Made by a program: the position numbers and the translations under genes | Shown: in pieces, positions 37,374-47,382 of the stretch | How the letters are laid out: each line of letters starts with the position of its first letter | How positions within the stretch are numbered: the first letter of the stretch is position 1 | Origin: Bacillus andreraoultii | GTDB taxonomy: Bacteria; Bacillota; Bacilli; Bacillales; Caldibacillaceae | Assembly (NCBI RefSeq): GCF_001244735.1 | Contig: NZ_LN868937.1 | Coordinates: 2,652,785-2,716,784, forward strand | DNA length: 64,000 bases | Direction of reading: 5' to 3' | The notes under the pieces: generated by a model | Seen by the model: only the letters and a program-made list of their open reading frames with translations | Database searches by the model: none | What the model was told of the DNA's origin: nothing

Positions 37374-38204
37374 TTAGAAAAGAAACTCATCCGGATCTTT
37401 TCCAGTTCGTTCATTTTTATTTAATGAATCAATTTTTTTCATTTCTTCTTCTGTTAATTCAAAATCAAAAATCTCTGCGTTCTCTTTAATTCTTGACGGT
37501 GTAACGGATTTTGGAATAACAATGACTTCATTTTGTAAGTGCCAACGTAGAGTTACTTGCGCAGCTGTTTTTCCGTATTTCTTCCCAATTTCTACTAATG
37601 TTGGATCATTTAGTAACCGCCCTCGACCTAGTGGACTCCATGCTTCAACAGCAATCCCCTCGTTTTGGCAAAACGTAATTAATTCTTTTTGTGATAAATA
37701 CGGGTGTAGCTCTACTTGATTAATTACAGGTTTTTCATCCGACTGTTCCATTAGTTTTTGTAAATGATGGATATGGAAGTTGCTTACTCCGATTGCCCGG
37801 ACACGACCATCCTTATACAATTTTTCCAACGCATGCCAAGTTTCAACATATTTATCTTTACCTGGCCAGTGGATTAAATATAAATCAAGGTAATCAAGGC
37901 CCAGTTTTTTCATACTTGTATCGAACGCTTTTAATGTATTATCATAACCTTGATCTGTATTCCAAACTTTTGTTGTAATAAAGAGGTCTTCTCGAGGAAT
38001 ACCGCTTTCTTTAATTGCTTGTCCGACACCCTCTTCATTATTGTACAGAGCGGCTGTATCAATCGCTCGGTAGCCAACTTCTAAAGCTGTTTTTACGGTC
38101 TGAATGACTTCGTTTCCATCTTCAACTTTATAAACACCAAGTCCAAAGTATGGCATTTTCACTCCATTATGTAATGTTGTTGTTCCTTGTAAAGATTTCT
38201 TCAT
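37374..38204 (-). CDS. Aldo/keto reductase (YvgN/glyoxal reductase-like)
   Basis: NADPH-dependent aldo/keto reductase of 276 residues, the same length as B. subtilis YvgN (methylglyoxal/glyoxal reductase). The catalytic tetrad is in place: Asp and Tyr in [15 protein letters not shown] near 47-55, Lys in [10 protein letters not shown] near 78, and His in [11 protein letters not shown] near 111. The cofactor end [13 protein letters not shown] is near 231-243. Detoxification of reactive aldehydes is the likely role. TTGGAGGAGGGG precedes the ATG. Confidence 0.9.
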   Translation of the reverse strand: MKKSLQGTTTLHNGVKMPYFGLGVYKVEDGNEVIQTVKTALEVGYRAIDTAALYNNEEGVGQAIKESGIPREDLFITTKVWNTDQGYDNTLKAFDTSMKKLGLDYLDLYLIHWPGKDKYVETWHALEKLYKDGRVRAIGVSNFHIHHLQKLMEQSDEKPVINQVELHPYLSQKELITFCQNEGIAVEAWSPLGRGRLLNDPTLVEIGKKYGKTAAQVTLRWHLQNEVIVIPKSVTPSRIKENAEIFDFELTEEEMKKIDSLNKNERTGKDPDEFLF

Positions 38205-38395
38205 TCTTTCCCCTCCTCCAACTTCATTTTATCAAACATTTTACAGGTAGCACACCGCCTACTTCATGAGGTAGACCTTAATCGTTATCTTCTTTATTGT
38301 AAATCAACTTCTTCAATTATTCCAATGGTGATTGAGAACAGGAACATTTTATCGAACGCTTATATCTTCCCTTTCATTCTGTCAACGGACTCAAC

Positions 38396-38437
38396 CAACT
38401 AAAGTCGGGTCTCCCAACGTAAATGATGAAATCACTT
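38396..38437 (+). repeat. Short dispersed motif, copy 1
   Basis: ACTAAAGTCGGGTCTCC...CGTAAATGATGAAATCA in the 303-base gap between the reductase and topB. A similar string lies at 57911-57956. Apart from promoter-like A+T-rich sequence I see nothing else in this gap. Confidence 0.4.
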
Positions 38438-38507
38438 GTATTTTTTTCTGCAACTTTTATAATAAATTCATAGTCAAGTAGTAGAAACGGAGGTCGCGAC
38501 AAGAAAG

Positions 38508-40658
38508 ATGAAGTTAATTATCGCGGAAAAACCAGACCAAGCAAGAACACTCGCTTCTGTTTTTAAAAACAAAAAAGGACAAGGATATATTGAAATCTTA
38601 CCAAACGATCTTTTTCCCCATGGTGCCTTTATCACATGGGCTATCGGTCATCTATGTGAGCTCGTTCCCCCTGAAAAATATAACCCCGAATGGAAAAAAT
38701 GGACATTAAACACGTTACCGATGATTCCATCCCAATTTCAATACCAAGTAACAAAAGATAAAGCAAAACAATTCAATATCATAAAAAATTTAGTCCATGA
38801 TTCCCGCGTCACCGAGATCATTCATGCTGGAGATGCTGGACGTGAAGGTGAGTTAATTGTTCGCAATATATTACGGCTTACAAAGGCGCGACAACCAATG
38901 AAACGCCTTTGGATTTCTTCCTTAACCCCAAAAGCGATTCAAGAAGGGTTTCGTCATCTACTCGATGAAACGGAGACGAAAAATTTATATTTCGAAGCCT
39001 ATACTCGAGCTTGTAGTGACTGGATTGTTGGAATGAATGCGTCACGGTTATATAGTATTTTATTAAAAGAAAAAGGATTTTCCGATGTGTTTTCAGTTGG
39101 GCGTGTGCAAACCCCAACACTCGCTTTAATTGTGAAACGAGAACTAGAAATTGAGCAATTTGTATCTGAGCCTTTTTGGGAAGTCGTTGCTGAATTTTTA
39201 ATGAATGGAAAAAAATATAAAGGAAAATGGGAGCTTGACGGTGATTCACGAATTAAAACAGCTGAAATGGCGACTAATATCGCAAAGTTTTGCCAAGGGA
39301 AGGATGCCGCAATTCAAAACATTAAACGGGAGAATAAAGAATTTCAACCACCAATGTTATATAATTTATCCGCATTGCAAGCTGAAGCGAACCGATTATT
39401 TAAGTTTCCACCGAAAAAAACACTTGATGTATTACAAGGTTTATACCAAAAAGGAATCGTCTCCTACCCGCGGTCTGATTCACGTTACGTAACACCTGGG
39501 GAGGCCGATATGTTCCCAGACATTTTGCAGAAAATAGCTCATCTATCAAACTATGCGGAATTTTTCCCATTGCCAGTGGCTTCCATTCGTAATAATAAAC
39601 GGTATGTGAATGAGAAAAAAGTAACCGATCACTATGCGATTATTCCAACTGAACAAGTAAAAGATCCGAGTAAGTTAAGTGCTGATGAGCAGAAACTATA
39701 TGATTTAATTATTCGAAGTTTACTTGCTGCACATTATGAAAAAGCTATTTATGAATATACGACAGTCACTACACTTGTCGATGGACGAGCGACTTTTTTA
39801 TCAAAAGGAAAAGTACAAGTGTCAGAAGGTTGGCGGAAAGTTATTCCAACGAATGAGAAGGAAAAAGAACCGGAATTACCGTTATTGGAAAAAGGAGAAA
39901 CAGGTACGGTTAAAAAAGTTGAAGTAAAAGAAAGTAAAACACAACCTCCAAAGCGGTATACAGAAGGACAGTTAATCACTTTAATGAAAACAGCAGGAAA
40001 ACATATCGAGGATAAAGAGCTGGAAAAAGTACTGTTGCAAACAGAAGGACTTGGAACAGAAGCAACTCGTGCTGGGATCATCACTATGTTAAAGTCTCGA
40101 AAATATATTGAGATTAAACGAAATCTCGTTTACGCAACAGCAAAAGCAAAAATTTTAATTACAGCAATTGGTAAGGAACTTTTAGCCTCTCCAGAAATGA
40201 CGGCAAAATGGGAACAGCGATTAAAGGAGATTTCCGAGGGGAAAGCAAACGCGAAACAGTTTATTGAATTGACGAATAAGATGATTACTCACCTTGTCGC
40301 AGAGACGACCAAACAAGCAGTGGAATGGACATTTGACGCAAATATTGTTGAAGATTTCGTTCCTCGTGAATATAAAAAAGGAAAGGTTCCCCCAAGAAAA
40401 CTAGGTACTTGTAAATTTTGTGATGGACAAGTAGTCGATAAAGGTAGCTTTTATGGTTGTACGAACTACCAGAAGAATAAATGTAATTTTACCATTTCCA
40501 AAAAAATTCTCGGTAAAAGTATTACACAAACCCAAGTGAAAAAATTATTGGCAGACGGTGTAACTGATGAAATTAAAGGATTTAAAAGTAAAGAAAAAGA
40601 ATTCTCCGCAAAACTCGTATGGGACGTGCAGGAAAAACGAATAAAGTTTGTGTTTTAG
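38508..40658 (+). CDS. topB: DNA topoisomerase III
   Basis: Type IA topoisomerase of 716 residues (B. subtilis TopB has 727) that decatenates DNA and resolves recombination intermediates with RecQ-type helicases. The toprim domain has the catalytic Glu in KLIIAEKPDQAR at the start and the metal triad HAGDAGREGEL near 104. The active-site Tyr is in GIVSYPRSDSRY near 316-327. The C-terminus keeps a zinc-finger pattern, CKFCDGQ followed by CTNYQKNKCNF. The gene starts with ATG after GGAGGTCGCG. It is monocistronic. Confidence 0.96.
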   Translation: MKLIIAEKPDQARTLASVFKNKKGQGYIEILPNDLFPHGAFITWAIGHLCELVPPEKYNPEWKKWTLNTLPMIPSQFQYQVTKDKAKQFNIIKNLVHDSRVTEIIHAGDAGREGELIVRNILRLTKARQPMKRLWISSLTPKAIQEGFRHLLDETETKNLYFEAYTRACSDWIVGMNASRLYSILLKEKGFSDVFSVGRVQTPTLALIVKRELEIEQFVSEPFWEVVAEFLMNGKKYKGKWELDGDSRIKTAEMATNIAKFCQGKDAAIQNIKRENKEFQPPMLYNLSALQAEANRLFKFPPKKTLDVLQGLYQKGIVSYPRSDSRYVTPGEADMFPDILQKIAHLSNYAEFFPLPVASIRNNKRYVNEKKVTDHYAIIPTEQVKDPSKLSADEQKLYDLIIRSLLAAHYEKAIYEYTTVTTLVDGRATFLSKGKVQVSEGWRKVIPTNEKEKEPELPLLEKGETGTVKKVEVKESKTQPPKRYTEGQLITLMKTAGKHIEDKELEKVLLQTEGLGTEATRAGIITMLKSRKYIEIKRNLVYATAKAKILITAIGKELLASPEMTAKWEQRLKEISEGKANAKQFIELTNKMITHLVAETTKQAVEWTFDANIVEDFVPREYKKGKVPPRKLGTCKFCDGQVVDKGSFYGCTNYQKNKCNFTISKKILGKSITQTQVKKLLADGVTDEIKGFKSKEKEFSAKLVWDVQEKRIKFVF

Positions 40659-40756
40659 ACGGTTGTTGTCTCTCCTAAATTTTGCGTACGAATGCATTTT
40701 CTTAAGTCCTACATTTCATGATTTCAAAATTTCGCAGCGTATGTTTCATTTGAGAT

Positions 40757-40787
40757 AAAGACCACTTTACGGGTGTGGTCTTTTTTT
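40757..40787 (+). terminator. topB terminator
   Basis: AAAGACCAC and GTGGTCTTT form a perfect 9-bp stem with a 9-base loop and a continuing T run. Confidence 0.85.
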
Positions 40788-40809
40788 CGATGAATAAATT
40801 CGTACAATA

Positions 40810-41289
40810 TTAATTCACCAGTATCTTCCCATTCTTTCTTACTTGTACATAGATAAACAAACTAATCATGATATAGGCCATTATTCCAATCATTGTCAGC
40901 ATAAATAAAATCCTTCCACCGTATGTTGAAGGTTTATATAGGATGTACCCTACAAAACTTAGTGAAATGATGCCGATTATTGATAAGACAAAAGCAAATT
41001 GGTATTTTCTTTTTTTTAAAATAAAAACTACCAATGCATAGATATAAAGAACACTGATAAACATGAGTGCAGGGAAAAGCGGATAAAATTTAGCTGCATA
41101 TACAAAATAATCAAGTTGGCTAATCTCGCTACCGCTTATAATATGAATGTCTTGCATATTGGTAAAAGGAGTTGATTTTTCCCATTCAAGAGAATCATAA
41201 ATGATATTACTCCCTTCGTACCTAGTTAACAATGTTGAAATACTTTAGAGAAATATACTAATAACAAATTGTAAGACATTCTTGAACAT
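40810..41289 (-). pseudogene. YjdJ-like (DUF4306) membrane protein gene with in-frame stop
   Basis: The frame from an ATG at 41289 (GGAGGGTGAGAAA upstream) reads MFKNVLQFVISIFL, then TAA at 41245-41247, then SISTLLTRYEGSNII and on to the natural end at 40810. Relatives of the YjdJ/DUF4306 type have an uninterrupted first membrane helix here, so the stop is an in-frame nonsense mutation (TTA to TAA would explain it). The remainder (WEKSTPFTN, three further helices) is intact. A TTG at 41232 could restart translation but would lose the first helix. Either a pseudogene or a recently truncated gene. Confidence 0.75.
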
Positions 41290-41815
41290 TTTCTCACCCT
41301 CCGAACGATTCGTTATATTACCCTTTGTAATTATTCTTTATTTTTACCATTTTTACTATTTCAGCTAAAATGCTGAACCTTAAATACTCAATCAATAATT
41401 TCACCCCACAGTTACAATTCTTAAGAGCTTCAACAAAACCATTTTTATTTTAACATTGCTTTAGATTAGTTTTCATCTAAACTGATCAATTTTCCTTTTT
41501 ATCAAAATCCCACCTTACCCTACTTTTTATTTTATATTAAGAAAAATCCCCTAAACACTATTGGGAAAGTTAAAAGAATTTGTAAAGTCTTGATTAAGGG
41601 TTACAGATAACTCTTACTAATATATAGATGTTACGCTTATGAGTATATAGGGCTCAATCCAAGCTAAGTTCATATCGTGTTTTATTTTGAAATCTTATGC
41701 CACTCTAGGAAGGGTGGACTTTTTATTTGGGCGAAAAGGAGTAAACGAAATAACATTGGGCAAGTTATTTCGTAAAGCATGATGTGAACAAATATAAGCG
41801 TCATGTGGAGGTGGT
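41290..41815. other. 526-base intergenic region with a 10-bp inverted repeat
   Basis: Mostly A+T-rich sequence without a plausible gene. Close to the nucleotidyltransferase start, ACGAAATAAC (41745-41754) and GTTATTTCGT (41764-41773) form a perfect 10-bp inverted repeat with a 9-base spacer, which could be an operator or hairpin in that gene's leader. Confidence 0.5.
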
Positions 41816-42559
41816 TTGAACTTGAACTATTCAACTTTCCCTTGGTTAGAAGAGCGAACGATTCTTCTTTCTGTATCAGGCAGTTATGCGTACGGGACAA
41901 ATATCGATACGTCTGATCGAGATTATAAAGGGATTTGCATTCCTCCGATTGATTATTATTTTGGTTTAAAAGGTTTTAATGAGTATAATTCTAGTGGTGG
42001 AAAAAACTTTCGTAATACAAAAGATGATGTCGATATAACCATTTCGCACCTCGTAAAATTTGCTCAAGATGCGATGAAAGGCGTACCGAATAATATTGAA
42101 CTTCTTTTTATGCGTGATTGTGATTATGTGAAATTAACTGATGCTGGACGGAAGCTAATTGGAGCACGACAGTTGTTTTTATCGAAACTCATTTACCCGA
42201 AATTTGCTGGTTATGCACGTTCGCAAATGGAGAAATTGAAAAAGGGATATACGAGTGAATCTGAATATGATTTCAAATCGTTTATGCATACGATTCGACT
42301 GTTAACGAGCGCAATTGAAATTTTAGAAACAGGAGATTTTCGTACGTATCGGCCAAATCGAAAGGAACTACTTGACTGTCGTTTAGGTAAATATACTTTT
42401 TCAGAAGCAGTAAAATTAATAGAGCTGTATGATAATCAGTTAAAGGAAGTTAATGCGACATCCAAACTACGTGACACACCAGATGAGGAGGCAATCAATC
42501 ATTTATTAATTGAGATACATGAGGATGTCTTTATGAGGGATAAAAATTTTAATCAGTAA
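41816..42559 (+). CDS. YcgL/RlaP-type predicted nucleotidyltransferase
   Basis: Protein of 247 residues from the DNA polymerase beta-like nucleotidyltransferase superfamily (PF10127 type). The hallmark GSYAYGTNIDTSDRDYKG near 21-38 gives the GS signature and the metal-binding Asp pair, and DDVDITI near 65 provides the third Asp. The C-terminal part is helical. Some relatives act on RNA or as standalone transferases, but substrate and partner are unknown here. The start is a TTG (41816, or 41822 two codons later) behind GGAGGTGG. It is a lone gene. Confidence 0.82.
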   Translation: MNLNYSTFPWLEERTILLSVSGSYAYGTNIDTSDRDYKGICIPPIDYYFGLKGFNEYNSSGGKNFRNTKDDVDITISHLVKFAQDAMKGVPNNIELLFMRDCDYVKLTDAGRKLIGARQLFLSKLIYPKFAGYARSQMEKLKKGYTSESEYDFKSFMHTIRLLTSAIEILETGDFRTYRPNRKELLDCRLGKYTFSEAVKLIELYDNQLKEVNATSKLRDTPDEEAINHLLIEIHEDVFMRDKNFNQ

Positions 42560-42590
42560 TAATCGTTTGCCTATTTTTTGAAGTGTAGAA

Positions 42591-42644
42591 AAGGACTTAA
42601 ATCAAGTGAGAGCAACTCATTTACATTTAAGTCCTTCCTTTTTT
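42591..42644 (+). terminator. Terminator after the nucleotidyltransferase gene
   Basis: AAGGACTTAAAT and ATTTAAGTCCTT form a perfect 12-bp stem followed by CCTTTTTT. Confidence 0.85.
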
Positions 42645-42790
42645 ATAAAAACATTCACTAGATAATTTTATTTGTCTCTTGTGCTTTTTTACTGTATTTG
42701 AAGCAAGACGGGCTCCTTTTTTAAGAAAAGAACATAAAGAACCTTTCACTTGTGACAGCGTCCGTTTTATCATTTTCAATATACGAACAC

Positions 42791-43843
42791 TTATTTATTT
42801 AAGAACTTTATACAAACCGGATGACCGACTTGTATATTCTTTTGCAGTACAGTTAATTTCCCAGTGTTTTTATCTCGTTTATATAAGACAAGATTATGAC
42901 TTTGTTCATTTGAACCAATTAAATAATTTTCTGTCGGATCAAAGTTAAAGTCTCGTGGCCAATTCCCTTCAGACGAAACAATGTCTACTAAGGTTAGGTG
43001 TCCCCCCCCTTCTTGAACGCTGAAAATAGCGATACTATTATGGCCGCGATTACTTGCATATACGAATTTTCCGTCAGACGAAATATGGATTGCACTACCT
43101 TGGTTATTTTCCGTAAAGTTTTCTGGAATTGTAGAAATGTATTGCAACTCATTAAAACTTCCGTCCGCTTCGTTAAATTCCAAAGTGATGATTTCTGAAC
43201 TTAGCTCGGTCATTAAATAAGCAAATCGTCCATTCGGGTGGAATGTTAAATGGCGTGGTCCACAACCTGCTTGAAGTGTTAAAGCTTGTCTTTTCTTTAA
43301 TTTTCCGTCATTGACCTCATAAGTAATTAATTGGTCGGCACCTAAATCAATCGCAGCAACAAATTGTTCATTCGGTGTAAAATCAATGTAATGCGCATGT
43401 GGTTTTTCTTGGCGTTCTTTATTTGGTCCAGATCCTATATGAGCCATATTTGATTTTCGTTCACTGAGAAGTCCTTGGTGATCGAGTGTATACGATTCAA
43501 CGGTTCCCCGATGGTAATATGCAGCAACAAGTACCGTTTGGTCACTGTTTGTTGCCACATAACAAGGGGCGGACCCTTCTGATATTTGTTTGTTTAGCAT
43601 TTTAAGTTCTTGTGTTTCTTCGTTAATTTGGTAGCCGACAACCCCACCACTTTCCCCGTCTTTTGCAACAGCATATAAAAATTGATTATCTTTTGTCACA
43701 GCAACATATGTAGGATTGGCTAATTTGGCTACAAGTTTCACGTTTACAATCTCTTCTTTTTCTGTATCAAGGACAAATGAATAGATGCCTTCACTTTCTC
43801 CTTTTGTATATGTACCGATGTATCCTGTCCATTTTGTATTCAT
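42791..43843 (-). CDS. pgl: Lactonase-family beta-propeller (6-phosphogluconolactonase type)
   Basis: Seven-bladed propeller protein of 350 residues, close to B. subtilis YkgB (349), which hydrolyses 6-phosphogluconolactone in the pentose phosphate pathway. Family segments include GYIGTYTKGESEGIY at the start, PHAHYIDFTPNEQFVAAIDLGAD near 148-170, GCGPRHLTFHPNGRFAYLMTELSS near 193-216, and FVYASNRGHNSIAIF near 260. AGAAAGGAG precedes the ATG. The specific substrate is inferred from family membership. It is monocistronic and has no sugar-metabolism neighbours here. Confidence 0.85.
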   Translation of the reverse strand: MNTKWTGYIGTYTKGESEGIYSFVLDTEKEEIVNVKLVAKLANPTYVAVTKDNQFLYAVAKDGESGGVVGYQINEETQELKMLNKQISEGSAPCYVATNSDQTVLVAAYYHRGTVESYTLDHQGLLSERKSNMAHIGSGPNKERQEKPHAHYIDFTPNEQFVAAIDLGADQLITYEVNDGKLKKRQALTLQAGCGPRHLTFHPNGRFAYLMTELSSEIITLEFNEADGSFNELQYISTIPENFTENNQGSAIHISSDGKFVYASNRGHNSIAIFSVQEGGGHLTLVDIVSSEGNWPRDFNFDPTENYLIGSNEQSHNLVLYKRDKNTGKLTVLQKNIQVGHPVCIKFLNK

Positions 43844-44128
43844 GCTGGGACTCCTTTCTACGTGTAATTTTATCTAATTGCATTTTACCTTAAAATATGA
43901 TTGGAAAACATGGTCGCCCGTCTGATTGGTCAGGTTTTGCTCGTTTTTAAGCTTTTCAACTGGCTGAATAGGACGAGTTTTAACGGCTTCACTACATTTT
44001 TCGTTCATAGACTTCTCTATAAGCAAGTTATTCACCGATTCCCTGAAATTTTAGTTCATAGAACGAGGATATTCATTTTGTCTGTCATGATGAGCCTTTC
44101 CCTCTCATTTACCAATTCCCAATCAAAG
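43844..44128. other. Intergenic region with weak internal repetition
   Basis: 285 bases without a gene. GTTCATAGA occurs at 44003 and again at 44054, 51 bases apart, suggesting another degenerate tandem repeat. The evidence is slight. Confidence 0.3.
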
Positions 44129-45193
44129 TCAATTACGAAACTTCCATGCCCCATCATCTAAATGAACAAATGGAACTTCTGTGTCTACTTCTCCGTAAAT
44201 ATAGTCCATTCCGAGATTTTCACCACTTAACCACTTTGCAAAATCAATTTCTACCGGTTCCCTATCCCCTCCGAGAGCAAACCAAGCTTTCATTTCTGTA
44301 GGGAAATAGGCTGAAGTATGGATGGTGCCCGCCCAACTCCCATAAAGTTTAGAGAACACTCCTCTATCCGTATCATTCAACAATCGGAAAGCTTTCCTTG
44401 CGTCCCCTAAATTTGCATACTCATTTTCAATAATTTCCATTCGACGTTTCGAATCGACTAAATGGTGGCGGTTTTCATCAAGCATTACTTTAAAATGATT
44501 TGTGCACGCATATCCCTCACGAACAACAACCTTTCTCGGTGAGGTTTCAATAATTTTTGTTACACCACTTCTATCGGTAACAATATAGCTAAACGAATGA
44601 CGATGTGGGATTTCTTCTAATAAAGCGACAGCCTCGTCAATATTTGCACACGTTTCTAAAATGAGTCGACCAATCATATTACAAACAAATCCATCACCAG
44701 GATTTTTTCGGTTCATAAAATTATATCCCATCGCTAACCCTTTTTCATTAAGGCCATCCATTCGACCAGTTATTCTTTGACTTGGACCAATAATAGCATA
44801 ACCACCATCGCTCGGCTGAAAAAGAGTAAAGCGTCCATCATACGTTTTTGGGTGATAATCATAGTTGCGAACTAAATAATGATCACCTGTGACGACCGAA
44901 CAGCCTGATTTATAATATTGTACGCGATACCCACCGAACTCACGTAAAACTTGTTCCATTGGCCATTTGAGAGCTGCTTGTAAACCAAGAATTTCTTCCC
45001 AAATGTTTGGTGCAACATTCGTAATTGCTTTTTTTACTTCTTCTTCTGGCACCGTAAATCTTGGTTTTCTCACTTTCCATTGCTTTTCGCGGTTTTTCAC
45101 AAGAATAGAGTCTTTTATTTTTTCGCCTTGTAGAAAACCAAAATCATAATGTGTTCCGCGAAATTCAATAACATGACTATGAATTTTTCTCAT
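44129..45193 (-). CDS. C45-family autoproteolytic acyltransferase/hydrolase-like protein
   Basis: Ntn-hydrolase superfamily protein of 354 residues related to the isopenicillin N acyltransferase (AAT, peptidase C45) group. The N-terminal FRGTHYDFGFLQGE is typical. The predicted nucleophile is Cys98 in YKSGCSVVTGDHYLVRNYDYH, which in the family becomes the new N-terminus after self-cleavage. Downstream GRMDGLNEKGLAMGYNF near 143 and HSFSYIVTDRSG are conserved features. Bacterial members hydrolyse or transfer amide-linked acyl groups, often of unknown origin. AAGGGG precedes the ATG. Lone gene upstream of yclQ's terminator. Confidence 0.85.
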   Translation of the reverse strand: MRKIHSHVIEFRGTHYDFGFLQGEKIKDSILVKNREKQWKVRKPRFTVPEEEVKKAITNVAPNIWEEILGLQAALKWPMEQVLREFGGYRVQYYKSGCSVVTGDHYLVRNYDYHPKTYDGRFTLFQPSDGGYAIIGPSQRITGRMDGLNEKGLAMGYNFMNRKNPGDGFVCNMIGRLILETCANIDEAVALLEEIPHRHSFSYIVTDRSGVTKIIETSPRKVVVREGYACTNHFKVMLDENRHHLVDSKRRMEIIENEYANLGDARKAFRLLNDTDRGVFSKLYGSWAGTIHTSAYFPTEMKAWFALGGDREPVEIDFAKWLSGENLGMDYIYGEVDTEVPFVHLDDGAWKFRN

Positions 45194-45307
45194 GTGATTA
45201 CCCCTTAAATTGGAATTTCTTTTCCATCATAGCATACTAATTCCTTATGAAAAAATGTAACGCTCGAGTTTAGATGATACTTTCTAGGTCATCGTCCTGA
45301 CTCATGT

Positions 45308-45343
45308 TAAAAAACGCTCGACTCTTATTTGAGCCAAGCGTTC
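45308..45343 (-). terminator. Terminator after yclQ
   Basis: On the minus strand GAACGCTTGGCTC pairs with GAGTCGAGCGTTT (two mismatches) and is followed by TTTTT, 13 bases after the yclQ stop codon. Confidence 0.8.
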
Positions 45344-45355
45344 TTGTTTCATTTT

Positions 45356-46321
45356 TTATTTAATTGCATTTTCAACTTCAGTAATCATTGCTGGAACAGA
45401 CTCAAGTCCTCCACCTGATAAGTACCAGTAATTCGGGTCTAAATAGATAATATGACCTTCTTTAAATGCTTTTGTATTTTTTACTAAGTCATTTTCAATA
45501 AGATCTTTTGCATTTGTATTTCCACCTACAACTGCTGTTCGATCAATGACAAATAAATAATCCGGATTTTTCTCTACAACATATTCAAAGGATACACTTT
45601 GTCCATGTGTACTTACTTCAATTTTTGGATCAACTGGAGTAAATCCAAGAACATCATGAATGAGGCCGAAACGTGAGCCAGCACCGTACGCACTAATTTT
45701 CCCTTCATTTGCTAAGATGATTAAGGCGTTTTTATTAAGTCCTGTTACTTCATCTTTCACTTTCGCAATTTGATCATCGACTTTTGCTAATTCTTCTTTA
45801 ACTACGTCTTCTTTTCCAAAAATTTGCCCTATCATTGCAACATTTTCTTTATAGGAATCCATATATTTTGTAAAATCTAAACCGACATATACCGTTGGGC
45901 CAAGTTCACTTAAATCTTCATATAATTCAGCTTGGCGGCCAGAAATGATAATTAAATCTGGATCAATTTCTGCAATTTTTTCGAAGTCTGGTTCTTTTAA
46001 GCTTCCAACATTAATATATTTTGAATCAGCATATTTTGATAAGTAAGGTGGAACTGTACCTGATTGAGGAACACCTGTTACTTCCACACCTAATTTATCT
46101 AACGTATCAAGCATACCGAAGTCGAAAACGACAACTTTTTTAGGATTCTTCTTTACTTTTGTTTCACCTAGTTCATGCTTTATTGTCAATTCTTCACTTG
46201 TTTCTTTCTTTGGTTCACTTGTGTTTTTCCCGTTTGAACCATTGGATTCATTGGAACTCCCACATGCGACAAGTCCAATTGTTAATAATAATATAATTAA
46301 TGAAAGGTAATATTTTTTCAT
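45356..46321 (-). CDS. yclQ: Iron-siderophore binding lipoprotein (petrobactin type)
   Basis: Substrate-binding lipoprotein of 321 residues for a ferric-siderophore ABC importer. The lipobox is LLTIGLVACGSS, with Cys20 lipidated, followed by a Ser/Asn/Gly linker. The FatB/YclQ-like domain contains KKVVVFDFGMLDTLDKLGVEVTG, DLIIISGRQAELYEDLSELG and YVVEKNPDYLFVIDRTAVVGG. B. subtilis YclQ binds petrobactin and its precursor. It lies last in the yclN-O-P-Q order, 302 bases after yclP, with AAGGGGTG before the ATG. The gap carries hairpins that could set its level separately. Confidence 0.9.
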   Translation of the reverse strand: MKKYYLSLIILLLTIGLVACGSSNESNGSNGKNTSEPKKETSEELTIKHELGETKVKKNPKKVVVFDFGMLDTLDKLGVEVTGVPQSGTVPPYLSKYADSKYINVGSLKEPDFEKIAEIDPDLIIISGRQAELYEDLSELGPTVYVGLDFTKYMDSYKENVAMIGQIFGKEDVVKEELAKVDDQIAKVKDEVTGLNKNALIILANEGKISAYGAGSRFGLIHDVLGFTPVDPKIEVSTHGQSVSFEYVVEKNPDYLFVIDRTAVVGGNTNAKDLIENDLVKNTKAFKEGHIIYLDPNYWYLSGGGLESVPAMITEVENAIK

Positions 46322-46623
46322 TTCTATTACACCCCTTATTTTTTTGAAAAAGCAACTTATTGGACAAAACTACGTCATTTCATGGTAAAATAGAGTTACA
46401 TCATCTTTACACCACGTGCCTTTCGTGGTTAAATTTATCTTTTTTATTTTTGAATATGTGTCAATACTGATATTTATTTGCGCGCAACCCCACCCGTATT
46501 GACATATATTCTATTTTTTTCAATTAAATTCGGATGTATTACTTGTGCCCGCCAATACCAGCGGGCTTTCCCATTTTTCCATAAATGTATGCACTCATTA
46601 TGAAATAGTTTTCTAGCCATTCT
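46322..46623. other. yclP-yclQ intergenic region with inverted repeats
   Basis: GAATATGTGTCAATAC (46452-46467) and GTATTGACATATATTC (46496-46511) form a 16-bp inverted repeat with one mismatch. A second hairpin GCCCGC/GCGGGC lies at 46547-46566. On the minus strand the first arm contains TTGACA, a possible -35 element for yclQ alone. Confidence 0.5.
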
Positions 46624-47382
46624 TTAAGAGAAGTAAAAACAGAACCGGCAATTTTGAATATTTTTCACAGTCATATCCATATCATATATTTCACGTAAAA
46701 CTTCCCGATTAATAATTTCGTCTGTCTTTCCCTGTTTTATAATACGACCATTTTTCAATGCGACGATATGATCCGAGTAAACGGAAGCAAAATTTATATC
46801 ATGAATAACAAGTAGCACAGTCTTGCCTAATTCGTCGACAAGTCTTCTTAATGTTTTCATAATTTGTACGGAATGTTTCATATCTAAGTTATTCAAAGGT
46901 TCATCAAGCAAAATATATTCTGTATCTTGAGCAATAACCATAGCGATGTAAGCACGTTGTCGTTGTCCACCACTTAGTTCATCAAGATAGCGGTCCTCGA
47001 TTTCTTGAAGCTCCATATATTCGATTGCTTCGTTGACATGGGCCCAATCTTCTTTCGTTAGTTTTCCTTGTGAATATGGAAAACGACCAAAGGAAACAAG
47101 TTCCCGTACAGTTAGACGCAAATTCACGTTATTTGACTGTTTTAAAATTGAGATTTTCTTAGCAAGATCACGACTCTTCTTTTTCGTAATGTCAACTCCG
47201 TCTATACGAATTTCTCCTTCATCTTTTAAAATAAGTCGACTTACCATAGAAAGCAATGTACTTTTTCCAGCACCATTCGGTCCAATAAACGAGGTAATTG
47301 TTCCCTTTTCAACATTGACCGAAACATCTTTTATGACTTCTTTTGTTCCATACCTTTTTGTTACCTGTTTAATATCTACCAT
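46624..47382 (-). CDS. yclP: Siderophore ABC transporter ATP-binding protein
   Basis: ATPase of 252 residues energising the YclNOPQ-type importer. Walker A is GPNGAGKST near 34-42, the signature LSGGQRQRAYIAM near 133-145, and Walker B EYILLDEPLNNLD near 153-165, followed by the H-loop in VLLVIHDINFAS. The start overlaps the end of yclO by seven bases, so the two are translationally coupled. The sequence groups with FecE/FepC-type iron-siderophore ATPases. Confidence 0.93.
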   Translation of the reverse strand: MVDIKQVTKRYGTKEVIKDVSVNVEKGTITSFIGPNGAGKSTLLSMVSRLILKDEGEIRIDGVDITKKKSRDLAKKISILKQSNNVNLRLTVRELVSFGRFPYSQGKLTKEDWAHVNEAIEYMELQEIEDRYLDELSGGQRQRAYIAMVIAQDTEYILLDEPLNNLDMKHSVQIMKTLRRLVDELGKTVLLVIHDINFASVYSDHIVALKNGRIIKQGKTDEIINREVLREIYDMDMTVKNIQNCRFCFYFS

